Shown here: piece after piece, positions 1 to 7,211 of the stretch
How the letters are laid out: the number at the start of each line of letters is the position of its first letter
How positions within the stretch are numbered: the stretch's first letter is position 1
Origin: a virus
Length of the DNA: 39,355 nt
Virus record (IMG/VR): IMGVR_UViG_3300038435_000035
Span: 1-39,355 of that record
Direction: 5' to 3' (one strand)
Program-made: the position numbers and the translations under genes
Notes under the pieces: generated by a model
Seen by the model: the letters and a program-made list of their open reading frames with translations, nothing else
What the model was told of the DNA's origin: nothing
The model's database searches: none

Positions 1-265
1 ATTGTGATTGATTAGCCGACCGGATGTCAATCAGAATTGCGGGCATAGCCTTGAAGGCTTTTCTAACCTGTTTGCTCGTATCATCAATCATTTCTCTAGC
101 GTTCAGCCTTGTTCCTGGCTGTAGTCCGTCCCACCATTCCTCTAATTCTTTACGTTCCTCGCGCTCTTTCTCTCTTTCATTCTCAAGCCAATCCGGTTGT
201 TGGAGTGAAAGCAGGCGACAATAAGCTGCAATTACGCGCAGCATGATTTCTTCTTCTTCGTTCAT
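1..265 (-). CDS. 5' part of a small gene spanning the window ends
   Basis: Reading leftward from an ATG at 265 gives an open frame to the window edge (88 codons) with no stop. It begins with an acidic stretch (MNEEEEIML) and is rich in Glu, Arg and Trp, including EEWWDGLQPGTR, which looks like a soluble helical phage accessory protein. The ATG overlaps the stop of the upstream gene in an ATGA junction, so it belongs to the minus-strand operon. If the right edge of the window is joined to the left, the frame continues for 15 more residues to a TAA at 39306, giving about 104 aa. The function is not recognised. Confidence 0.7.
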   Translation of the reverse strand, partial: MNEEEEIMLRVIAAYCRLLSLQQPDWLENEREKEREERKELEEWWDGLQPGTRLNAREMIDDTSKQVRKAFKAMPAILIDIRSANQSQ

Positions 266-510
266 TTAGTTGTTTGCCTTTCAATTACTTGCCTATCGGT
301 TAGGCATTTATCCACTTCTATCAAATGCTTGCCAAGTCCGGCATTAATAAGTGCGTCTTCTAGCCGAAAGACCCTCTCTGCTAGTTTTTGCGTCTGGTCA
401 GCCAAGAGGCTGGTTGCCTGCACAAGCTCGGTGAGTATTGAAGCGGTAGTTCGCTGGGCATCCATATACGGCTCTCCGGGTCTTCCCCCTGGATGTACAT
501 TCTTGTTCAT
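262..510 (-). CDS. Small phage protein, unknown function
   Basis: 82 aa. The N-terminus is Gly/Pro/Arg-rich (HPGGRPGEP). The middle, about residues 20-60, is a heptad-like amphipathic helix (LTELVQATSLLADQTQKLAE) that suggests an oligomerising coiled coil. The start ATG overlaps the upstream stop (TAATG) and the stop overlaps the downstream start (ATGA), so translation is probably coupled in this minus-strand cluster. I do not recognise a family. Confidence 0.65.
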   Translation of the reverse strand: MNKNVHPGGRPGEPYMDAQRTTASILTELVQATSLLADQTQKLAERVFRLEDALINAGLGKHLIEVDKCLTDRQVIERQTTK

Positions 511-971
511 TAATACGGTTTATCCTCTGGCTGAATGAAAACCCTTTCGTTTGCTGGCAGAGTATTCTTGCCTAGACCTACAGCGTCAAGAGGGGTTGCT
601 TTTAGAATGAAGTTGGCTTTACCAATTTCTGGTAGCTCATCCATTTCTAGAAAATTTACCGATGGCTCTGGTCTAGCCGGATGAATCTTGATGTCTTCTT
701 CCGAAGGCTTACACTCTTCTGGAATATCTTCATAAGCCCCAAACTCTGGAATGCCTCTTTCTGTTACCCAAAACCAAGCAGGCACCGCTTTCTTTAACTG
801 ACGCCTTTGATTAAAACCAGGAACCTTATCGCTCGGAATAGTCATATCATTTTGATATGTAGCGATATTCGGACATACCTGCCAAGGATCATCGGCACTT
901 ACACGCTGTACACTTAGAGATACCAGTACACCTAACAATACACTAACTTGTTTGACATTCATCTGCAACAT
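510..971 (-). CDS. Predicted exported protein, unknown function
   Basis: 153 aa from ATG 971, chosen because AGGAAGG lies 5-6 bases upstream. The longer open frame up to 1160 would lie inside the zinc-ribbon gene. Residues 1-26 form a Sec-type signal peptide: Lys at 7, a hydrophobic VSVLLGVLVSLSV core, and a VSA/DDPW cleavage site. The mature part is acidic and proline-rich, with two Cys (WQVCPN and EECKP) that could form a disulfide in the periplasm. It overlaps the end of the upstream gene by 29 bases. The role is unknown; a cell-surface or superinfection function would be speculation. Confidence 0.65.
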   Translation of the reverse strand: MLQMNVKQVSVLLGVLVSLSVQRVSADDPWQVCPNIATYQNDMTIPSDKVPGFNQRRQLKKAVPAWFWVTERGIPEFGAYEDIPEECKPSEEDIKIHPARPEPSVNFLEMDELPEIGKANFILKATPLDAVGLGKNTLPANERVFIQPEDKPY

Positions 972-1239
972 TGAAACCTTCCTTTCTGAGTTTCTTTGCC
1001 ATAAAATTCCATGACCGCTGAGTACATTTATCACCGGGATAAAAGATTGCGTACTTGGCCTTAAGAACTTTTCTGCTGACGATTGGTTGCTTGTGGACAA
1101 GCCTTTCATCTCTTCGGCATTGGTAACACCAAGATTGTTCTCTCTTTCCTCTATACCCAAAGTCTTGCATGATTGATCCCGCTTGTTTGCAATTAGGGCA
1201 CCTTTTCCAGTTAACTGGTAATTTCTCTATTGTTTCCAT
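943..1239 (-). CDS. Small zinc-ribbon protein
   Basis: 98 aa. Two Cys pairs, CPNC (residues 14-17) and CYQC (about 38-41), spaced by 20 residues with basic and aromatic residues, form a classic four-Cys zinc ribbon at the N-terminus. The C-terminal half is basic (RSWNFMAKKLRKEGFN) and could contact nucleic acid. The ATG overlaps the upstream stop as TAATG. A role in DNA or RNA binding is inferred only from the ribbon and charge. Confidence 0.65.
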   Translation of the reverse strand: METIEKLPVNWKRCPNCKQAGSIMQDFGYRGKREQSWCYQCRRDERLVHKQPIVSRKVLKAKYAIFYPGDKCTQRSWNFMAKKLRKEGFNVADECQTS

Positions 1240-1424
1240 TAAATGTACCGTTCTCTTTCGTTCTCAAGTCTTTTCCAGTTCACGTCTGGTAATTTTTTAG
1301 CTGGGCATCTGTGCCCTTCTGAGGTTCCCGGTTTACAAGCGAGCCATCGACCGTCTATCTTCTTCCATGCAATATATTGTCGGCATAAGTTGCATGTGTT
1401 CCGGTGATTGTTCTTGCTGCTCAT
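1239..1424 (-). CDS. Small Cys/His-rich zinc-binding protein
   Basis: 61 aa from ATG 1424, which has GAGG seven bases upstream; a longer start at 1478 lacks this signal and would run into the upstream gene. CNLC at residues 10-13 and CKPGTSEGHRC further on supply four Cys and a His, a plausible zinc site, with a basic patch KKIDGRW between. It ends in a charged helix. An extended -10 promoter (1453-1461) lies just upstream, so this gene may head its own transcript with the genes below it. Confidence 0.6.
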   Translation of the reverse strand: MSSKNNHRNTCNLCRQYIAWKKIDGRWLACKPGTSEGHRCPAKKLPDVNWKRLENERERYI

Positions 1425-1452
1425 TTGATCCCTCGCTGATCTCAACTTTGGG

Positions 1453-1461
1453 ATTATATCA
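1453..1461 (-). promoter_or_regulatory. Predicted extended -10 promoter
   Basis: On the minus strand the sequence reads TGATATAAT, a perfect TGn plus TATAAT extended -10. No good -35 is seen 17 bases upstream, which extended -10 promoters tolerate. The predicted start at about 1446 lies just before the RBS of the 1239-1424 gene. The same TGATATA core recurs before other small-gene clusters in this genome. Confidence 0.5.
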
Positions 1462-2499
1462 TGTTGATGTATGAGCATCCGATAAGTATCGCGGTTTTTG
1501 AGGATATTTATCGGTTTGCTTTTTCCACTTAAATAAGCCTTGGAATTTGTCTTTGACCTCGTTCCAGCGGCCGGGGCACGTTTCTTTTTCTTTGTAAGCC
1601 AACCATTCCTCTGGCGTAAATTGAACCGAGATGCCGGATTCCTCTTGGCGTTGCTTTGTCAGCTTTTTCTCGGCCTCGATTTGTTTCTGAAACGCGAGAG
1701 TTCCCAAGCGCTCTTGCTCTTGTCTTTCTGATAAACCATTCTTGATAACCGGCTTTGGTTCCGGTGATTGTTCTTGTCCTCTTTTCTTCCAAATTTCTTC
1801 TATGTCTCGCGCGCTAAGCTTGCCCTGTTTCCTTGAACCGTCTATAAATAATGGCTCAGTCCTCTTTGGTTCCGGTTTTATCTGCCTTAATTCTGGCATC
1901 TGGTTCATGATTTCTTTAAAAGAGGATGCCATATGGTTGCTTTCTCCCTTTAACGCTGCGATGTTTGCCCGTCGATACTCAGCCGCGACCTCGTTATTTT
2001 GGTTAATCACCTCTTTTTTGCTTCGCATATTAAATACACTATGAACCGCTGACCGGAGTTGCAAAGTGATAGCCTTCAAGGCTGACAAGGCATCTCGCCC
2101 AAATTCCTTGAAAAACTTTCTGACACTGCGCTCACAACTCTTTGCGGCCTTGGCTATTGCCGCACAAGAGATATAGCCGTGTTGTTTTTGTTCTAATAGA
2201 AGTATCGTCCGACCAATTCTTTGCATGGTCTTCAAGTGCGAGTGCTTGTTTGCTTCGTCAAATTCGTACTTCGTTTTGCCAGTAATTGCCAAACGAGAAA
2301 CCAAAGACCTGGGATTCAATCTTGGGTCTTTCGTCTTAATTACTTTGAAGAGACGTTTGGTAAGTGGATCTGTTGTGGTATATTGTTTGTGCATGCTTGA
2401 ACCGTGTGTTTTCATAAGTGGCGTTCTCTTTAGTGGTATAGGGGGGGCGCCATTTATATTACCAGACAAATTGTAAAACTCTTCAAACTCACTTATCAT
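1459..2499 (-). CDS. Helix-turn-helix protein, possible replication or regulatory protein
   Basis: 346 aa. A probable helix-turn-helix lies around residues 103-130 (GYISCAAIAKAAKSCERSVR: helix, turn, recognition helix with SxRSVRKFF). The rest is basic and strongly charged, with a long Glu/Lys/Gln helix near residues 250-300. The architecture (N-terminal DNA-binding segment, disordered charged tail) resembles phage replication-initiation or regulatory proteins, but no specific family is recognised. Its start is 26 bases from the start of the divergent RuvC-like gene. A later ATG at 2415 (MKTHGSSMHK) is an alternative start; neither has a strong RBS. It is the first gene of the minus-strand left operon. 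Confidence 0.6.
   Translation of the reverse strand: MISEFEEFYNLSGNINGAPPIPLKRTPLMKTHGSSMHKQYTTTDPLTKRLFKVIKTKDPRLNPRSLVSRLAITGKTKYEFDEANKHSHLKTMQRIGRTILLLEQKQHGYISCAAIAKAAKSCERSVRKFFKEFGRDALSALKAITLQLRSAVHSVFNMRSKKEVINQNNEVAAEYRRANIAALKGESNHMASSFKEIMNQMPELRQIKPEPKRTEPLFIDGSRKQGKLSARDIEEIWKKRGQEQSPEPKPVIKNGLSERQEQERLGTLAFQKQIEAEKKLTKQRQEESGISVQFTPEEWLAYKEKETCPGRWNEVKDKFQGLFKWKKQTDKYPQKPRYLSDAHTST
2471..2499 (+). promoter_or_regulatory. Predicted sigma70-type promoter for the terminase-side operon
   Basis: TTGTAA (2471-2476), a 17-base spacer and TATCAT (2494-2499) give a plausible promoter starting near 2506, 20 bases ahead of the GTG start of the RuvC-like gene. It overlaps the first codons of the divergent gene. 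Pattern match only. Confidence 0.4.
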
Positions 2500-2525
2500 T
2501 GCCTTGTCTTACGAAAGGATTGATA

Positions 2526-3008
2526 GTGAAAATACTAGGCATCGACCCCGGCAAGAAAGGCGCATTGGTATTTCTGTCTGACAATGGGGATGTCGATATC
2601 TATGACATGCCTGACCTGGAAAAGTATGTCACAGGCGCCATCAGTCAGCCAGACCTTTGTAATATCCTCAAGACTCAACGGCCAGATGCCGCAATTGTTG
2701 AAGTTGCCGAGTGCTTTCTAAATGGAAGGAAAAGCGCCTTCACTATTGGCTTGGGTTACGGCATCCTGCTCGCGCTCTTAAAGGCAATGGATATCACGAT
2801 ATACACAATACGGGCCAGGACATGGAAAGCCAACATGAACTTGACTAGCGATAAAGACCTGTCAAGATATATGGCAAAGCGGCTATATCCTGATTACGCC
2901 CAGTATTTAGAGGCAAAGGGTGACGACGGAAGAGCAGAGGCTTTATTATTAGCTCGATATGGACTTGATAGAATAAAGGGAAATGAACAATGCAAGACCC
3001 TCGGATAA
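2526..3008 (+). CDS. RuvC-like Holliday-junction resolvase (RNase H fold)
   Basis: 160 aa from GTG 2526 (AAGGA seven bases upstream; the frame is open further to a TTG at 2499 but without an RBS). Residues 3-12 (ILGIDPGKKG) are the first strand of a RuvC/RNase H fold, with catalytic Asp7. Glu59 in AAIVEVAE matches the second acidic position, and KGDDGRAEALLLARYG (131-146) supplies the last Asp in the D-G-x-A-E-A motif seen in phage RuvC-like resolvases. Such enzymes resolve branched replication or recombination intermediates before packaging. Its place just upstream of the terminases fits debranching of concatemeric DNA. Length is normal for the family. The exact substrate is not shown by sequence. 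Confidence 0.8.
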   Translation: MKILGIDPGKKGALVFLSDNGDVDIYDMPDLEKYVTGAISQPDLCNILKTQRPDAAIVEVAECFLNGRKSAFTIGLGYGILLALLKAMDITIYTIRARTWKANMNLTSDKDLSRYMAKRLYPDYAQYLEAKGDDGRAEALLLARYGLDRIKGNEQCKTLG

Positions 3009-3784
3009 CCGGCGAGACAAGAGAAGAGTATGAACAAGACGCTAAGCGATATTTTAAAAATCTCGGTGATGCCAAACGACCCGGGCCATCTGCTGATGAT
3101 ACAGCCCTGGCAGAAAGCGCACTACCGCCAGATGAGCAAAAACATAGAATCCTCGACCGATTTGCCAAGGGTTTCAATAAGACGTCGCGCTCTGGAAGCT
3201 TTACGGACAAACCAAATTCATCGCCTGCAATCTTTCCTAACGGACTTAAATTTGCATCTGATTTCATTGATGAACACACGCCTGGGAAGTTCAAACCCGA
3301 CGCTCCTGCCAAGCCTCCTGAAACTCAAAAGAAGCCAACGGGCCACTTTCCGAAAGCAGTCGCCACGATAGATGATATTTGCTTGGATTGCATGGGTCCG
3401 GTGGACCCTAAAGAATATGTCGGGGCCATCTATATAATCACTGAACGCGATACCCAAAAGTGTTTTTCAATGGGTGTTAAATTCGGCGATATCGTTCTCA
3501 ATGCCGAGTGCAAAAAATGTTTTGATATAGCCACATCAGAAGCCAAGAACACAAGCCCTCTTGTCTTAGTCTTTGGTGGTCAACTGACAAGCGAAGAGGA
3601 TATCAAGCTGGCTCAACGGTTCCGGCAAGCCGTCTATCTTCATGACGGGCAAGAGAAGACCGCCGGCCAATGGCACGCTTTTAAGCGCCGCGATAGGTTA
3701 CAAAACAACCTTGAGCGGTATCTAATGGCTGCCGATAAATCATCCAAGATATTTGTAAAGAACAGGGAACTGATACTCAAATGA
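2990..3784 (+). CDS. Unknown protein with a two-pair Cys motif, upstream of terminase
   Basis: 264 aa, overlapping the RuvC-like gene by 19 bases, with AAAGGG before ATG 2990. Residues 1-125 are hydrophilic, proline- and lysine-rich and probably disordered. From about residue 125 a folded domain follows, with CLDC and CKKC about 42 residues apart, a likely zinc knuckle. The segment with TSPLVLVFGGQLTSEEDI looks like an alpha/beta strand-turn-helix. The C-terminus is basic. Position between resolvase and small terminase suggests a DNA-processing or packaging role, but I recognise no family. Confidence 0.6.
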   Translation: MQDPRITGETREEYEQDAKRYFKNLGDAKRPGPSADDTALAESALPPDEQKHRILDRFAKGFNKTSRSGSFTDKPNSSPAIFPNGLKFASDFIDEHTPGKFKPDAPAKPPETQKKPTGHFPKAVATIDDICLDCMGPVDPKEYVGAIYIITERDTQKCFSMGVKFGDIVLNAECKKCFDIATSEAKNTSPLVLVFGGQLTSEEDIKLAQRFRQAVYLHDGQEKTAGQWHAFKRRDRLQNNLERYLMAADKSSKIFVKNRELILK

Positions 3785-4275
3785 GCGATAGCCTTCATGT
3801 AGTTGATGGTCAAACCGGCCAAGTAATTTTGTTTGACGCTAAAGGCGAAAAGCCTGCCGACCTGCCCAGTTTTGTGGGTCTTTTTGAGCAGATGGGTGGC
3901 AACGTGCACAAATTCTGCCAATTTATGGGCTGGTCTGATATCCAACTTTCTTTGTTTAGGGTTGAAGAAATGCTGGCTCAGCCCGACAATGCCGAGTACC
4001 GTAGACGGTGGAAGCGAGCCTATGACCGGCATGTAATCACCCGCTTGCGAATTAACCAGTTAAAGGCGCTCGACAAGCTCGACAACATTAACGATGAAGA
4101 CAAGCAAACAGACGCCATCAACTTTGCAAAGCTCGTTCTTGGTGAATACTTCACTGCTCAAATTCAAACCGCCAAGACGCCCAAATCCGGCGAAGCGCCT
4201 GACGTTGTGCCCGGACAAGCCGAAGATGAAGACGCCGCGCTAGAGAGAGCAAGGCAGGACTTTGATGGCACTTAG
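3781..4275 (+). CDS. Probable terminase small subunit
   Basis: 164 aa. Assigned mainly by position directly before the large terminase (11-base overlap) and by composition. An N-terminal helical segment (GGNVHKFCQFMGWSDIQLSL, about residues 39-58) resembles the helix-turn-helix with which small terminases bind pac/cos DNA. A charged, mostly helical middle follows (RRRWKRAYDRHV), with an acidic tail (PGQAEDEDAALERARQDFDG) suited to contacting the large subunit. Similarity to known small terminases cannot be established by eye. Confidence 0.6.
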   Translation: MSDSLHVVDGQTGQVILFDAKGEKPADLPSFVGLFEQMGGNVHKFCQFMGWSDIQLSLFRVEEMLAQPDNAEYRRRWKRAYDRHVITRLRINQLKALDKLDNINDEDKQTDAINFAKLVLGEYFTAQIQTAKTPKSGEAPDVVPGQAEDEDAALERARQDFDGT

Positions 4276-6085
4276 TACCCGCGTTCAACAATGGCGAGAG
4301 GTTGCTAGGAACAATCCAGATGGCTTTGTTCAAGAGCGGCTACGCATACCGAACTTGATGGGGCAAGATGTCCCTTTTAAATACAAATGGGCGCAGCGCA
4401 AATATGCACATGCCATAAAAGAAGCGCACAAAACAGGCAAGCCGGTTCGTCTTCTTATCCTTAAATGGCGACGAGCAGGTATCACCTCAGCGGAATCTGC
4501 CAGAGACTATGCTTATTGTTATGGCACTGATAACGCCCGGCTCGGGATCATTGCCCACCAAGAAGAGCGCGCCAAGGAAATTCTTAACAACTACAAAATG
4601 TATGACCAGTCTCTTGGCGCTCATTATCCAGAGCTTTGGCTACCGAAGGCAAAAGATAATATCTTCGGTTTAAAGTTTGCTCAGACCAACGCCCAAGTGC
4701 TAATTGGAACCGCTGAAAATCCAATCAAGATTCGTGGTGATGGTATCCACTGGGCGCACCTTTCTGAATGGCCTCACTATTATGAAAAGTGGGTTGAGGT
4801 CATGAAAGAAGTATGTCCAGTTGTTCCACCTTTGGCCGGCTCGCAGATAATCGCCGAAGGGACGGGATCAATGCGCGGTTCCGCACCGTATGAAACTTGG
4901 CAAGAAAGCAAATTGGGACGTAATGAATTTACGCCACTCTTTTTGTGCTGGTTAGAAGACCCGGAATCAGCCATTCCCTTTAAGAGCATTAAAGAGCGCG
5001 ATGAACTATTTGAGAGAATCCGCGAAATTGAGCCGCGCCTAGCTGAGAAAAACAAGTTTTATAACCTATCGCCAGAGCAGATTCATATGTCCTGGCAGAT
5101 GTATCACTACCAATCGAAAAACGACTTTGATTATTTCTGCCGAGAGTTTCCTTACACCGAAGACGAAGCCTGGTCGTCCGGCTCAAGCTCCTATTTCGGC
5201 GCTTATGAACTTGGAAAAGCCAAGCCGGAAGTGCCTGAGTATATGTTCTCTTTTGAACAGCACATGATTAATCACGTCTTCAAGGATATGGGCGAACTAA
5301 AGCGTCTTGGCAATCTTGATGACTACATGGTTTTGCCTCAATTGCGCGTTTGGAACCTTCCGAGAAAGGGCGGCCGATATGTAATTGGCTCTGATAGCGC
5401 ATCCGGTGACTACGAAGGCGACTATAGCGCCGGATATGTCATTGATATGTACACACGAGAGATGATGGCCTCATATCATGGACGCTTGCGACCGGACGAA
5501 GCCGCTCATATTAACGTTTCCTTGGGTCGAATTTACAATAATGCGCTACTTGCCCCCGAAACTAACCCGGCTGGCGGCGGCATGGAGGCTTTGAACTGCA
5601 TCCAAAGGCTGAATTACCATAATATTTACAACTGGCGCATCAGAGATGGCAAGAAGGGCGTTGCCGGGTCCACAAAGCTGGGCTGGTGGACACATTCGCG
5701 CTCTCGACCCCTTCTTTTGGGCGAACTTCGTAAGATTTTCCTTGATGTAGTCAATGGGCGCATACCGGACCCGGGTATTTTCCGAGATTCTGCCGTTTTG
5801 CAGGAGATGAGAACCTTCGGAGTTGACCCCAAAACGGGTATTCCCCGAGCCAATGCCAATTGCAATGACGACCGGGTAATGGCGCTCGGAATCGCTCATC
5901 AAGTGGCGGCCGATGAGGTTTATTTGACTGACAAAGATATGATTTTCGCTTATCATAAGTTCGACGCGCAGAGAAAACCCGTCACCCAAGAGCAGTTAAT
6001 TAGTCGGCAAAAGACGCCTCAAGAAGTCCTTAAATCGTTAATGAGCCCCAATAGTAACTTCATGAAAAACAAGTTTGAGATATAA
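4265..6085 (+). CDS. terL: Terminase large subunit (packaging ATPase and nuclease)
   Basis: 606 aa from ATG 4265 (AGGA seven bases upstream). It drives ATP-dependent DNA packaging into the prohead and cuts the concatemer. A Walker A-type loop is seen at residues 67-75 (KWRRAGITS, the KxRRxG-x-S/T variant lacking the canonical Lys of GKT). Walker B with its catalytic acid is in GIHWAHLSEW at about 160-170. The C-terminal RNase H-like nuclease starts near residue 370 with VIGSDSASGDYEGDYSAGY; further acidic residues are at APETNP (about 430) and in NCNDDRVMALGIA (about 531-543). Length fits podoviral large terminases. The packaging mechanism (cos, pac or terminal repeats) cannot be told from this. 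Confidence 0.9.
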   Translation: MALSTRVQQWREVARNNPDGFVQERLRIPNLMGQDVPFKYKWAQRKYAHAIKEAHKTGKPVRLLILKWRRAGITSAESARDYAYCYGTDNARLGIIAHQEERAKEILNNYKMYDQSLGAHYPELWLPKAKDNIFGLKFAQTNAQVLIGTAENPIKIRGDGIHWAHLSEWPHYYEKWVEVMKEVCPVVPPLAGSQIIAEGTGSMRGSAPYETWQESKLGRNEFTPLFLCWLEDPESAIPFKSIKERDELFERIREIEPRLAEKNKFYNLSPEQIHMSWQMYHYQSKNDFDYFCREFPYTEDEAWSSGSSSYFGAYELGKAKPEVPEYMFSFEQHMINHVFKDMGELKRLGNLDDYMVLPQLRVWNLPRKGGRYVIGSDSASGDYEGDYSAGYVIDMYTREMMASYHGRLRPDEAAHINVSLGRIYNNALLAPETNPAGGGMEALNCIQRLNYHNIYNWRIRDGKKGVAGSTKLGWWTHSRSRPLLLGELRKIFLDVVNGRIPDPGIFRDSAVLQEMRTFGVDPKTGIPRANANCNDDRVMALGIAHQVAADEVYLTDKDMIFAYHKFDAQRKPVTQEQLISRQKTPQEVLKSLMSPNSNFMKNKFEI

Positions 6086-6102
6086 AGGAAGGAATTTGAA
6101 AC

Positions 6103-6897
6103 ATGGCCAAGAAACAGAGTTTGCGGAATGTATTGCCTGAGAATCTCGCAGTACAAACAAATGCAGTTAAGCAGTCCGACATTCAGAATTATTCGACGGT
6201 TCCCGTAGAAAACACGCCTCCATTTAACAGTCATGAATACAGCGATGCCGCCCGCGCAAAATCCGGTTTAGCCGAACACATTAACCTAACAACGCAAGTT
6301 GTTAAACAGCAAGATTTAGCCGAACTCAAGGATCAATTCACAAGCCACGCGCAACAACTGCGCGGCGTAAAGCTACCAGACATCCGAGTGAACGTGGGCA
6401 ATATCAAAATGGAATTAGCTCAAGAAGTAAATCAGTATGCCAACGATATGAATCAAGGCCGTTATATGCAAATTATCAAAGCACTCCTGGGTAGCGAACG
6501 TGTAGCCAGTCTCAAGAAGCATACGTTGCGCGCCAATCAAAATGATCAGCCAGCTTTGTGGCTTAATCAACAGTTGCACGTTGAAACCAAAAAGCCCTAT
6601 GTCTACACGGTGTCGCGCGACGTGTCGGAATCCGTCAAAGAAGAAGGCTATCTTGCCTTAGATAAAGATGTGGCCGAACAAGCAAAGCAATATTTACAGC
6701 ACGCACTCGGACCTCATTTGTTTGGTGCCATTCAGCAAATTGCAAACGTCAACACGCTGCCCGAGTACACAATATTTGTGATACTGGTTGATGCGATTAT
6801 CCAAGATCACACACGGTTGGCTGTGCCTGTCACGGCTGATAACATCTGGGATGATGACCAAGAGCTAAGCCTGCGTCCAATAGTTGAAAACGCTTAG
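6103..6897 (+). CDS. Unknown protein between terminase and portal
   Basis: 264 aa with an AAGGAAGG RBS. It is soluble and polar throughout; the middle (about 65-140) is helical and Gln/Lys/Asn-rich. No signal peptide or membrane segment is seen. Possible roles include a head or packaging accessory protein, inferred from position only. No family recognised. Confidence 0.55.
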   Translation: MAKKQSLRNVLPENLAVQTNAVKQSDIQNYSTVPVENTPPFNSHEYSDAARAKSGLAEHINLTTQVVKQQDLAELKDQFTSHAQQLRGVKLPDIRVNVGNIKMELAQEVNQYANDMNQGRYMQIIKALLGSERVASLKKHTLRANQNDQPALWLNQQLHVETKKPYVYTVSRDVSESVKEEGYLALDKDVAEQAKQYLQHALGPHLFGAIQQIANVNTLPEYTIFVILVDAIIQDHTRLAVPVTADNIWDDDQELSLRPIVENA

Positions 6898-6911
6898 GAA
6901 AGGGGTGTTTC

Positions 6912-7211
6912 ATGGAATACGTATTGTTTGTACTGTTCTTCGCGGTGGGCAATGCCGTAGCTAATGCCTGGTTCATGCGTGCCGCTTTGGAGAAATACCA
7001 TAAAGACAAATTACTTCCAGCGTTGCAACTTCAGGCATATCAAGATATTCCGGTAGAGGCTCATACGTTTTGGGATTATCAGGTTCCACCCAAACAAACA
7101 GCACCGGCTGAAAATATAATGTCCGTCGCGCCTAATCCAAAGGAGCCGAGACGGCCGCTTGAAGGCGAAGCGTTAGATAACCTATACGAGAGGGTGCGCA
7201 GTGGCTATTGA
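6912..7211 (+). CDS. Small protein with N-terminal membrane segment
   Basis: 99 aa, RBS AAAGGGG. Residues 1-25 (MEYVLFVLFFAVGNAVANAW) form one hydrophobic segment, followed by a charged helix and a proline-rich tail. The stop overlaps the GTG start of the portal gene by 11 bases. It is probably a single-pass inner-membrane or virion-associated protein; unknown family. Confidence 0.55.
   Translation: MEYVLFVLFFAVGNAVANAWFMRAALEKYHKDKLLPALQLQAYQDIPVEAHTFWDYQVPPKQTAPAENIMSVAPNPKEPRRPLEGEALDNLYERVRSGY

Noticed and set aside
24-224. Plus-strand open frame at the left edge
   Set aside because: Antisense to the better-supported minus-strand gene with ATGA coupling; low-complexity Ser/Phe composition typical of a shadow frame.
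972-1160. N-terminal extension of the exported protein at 510-971
   Set aside because: It lies inside the zinc-ribbon gene in another frame, whereas ATG 971 has a good RBS and a signal peptide directly after it.
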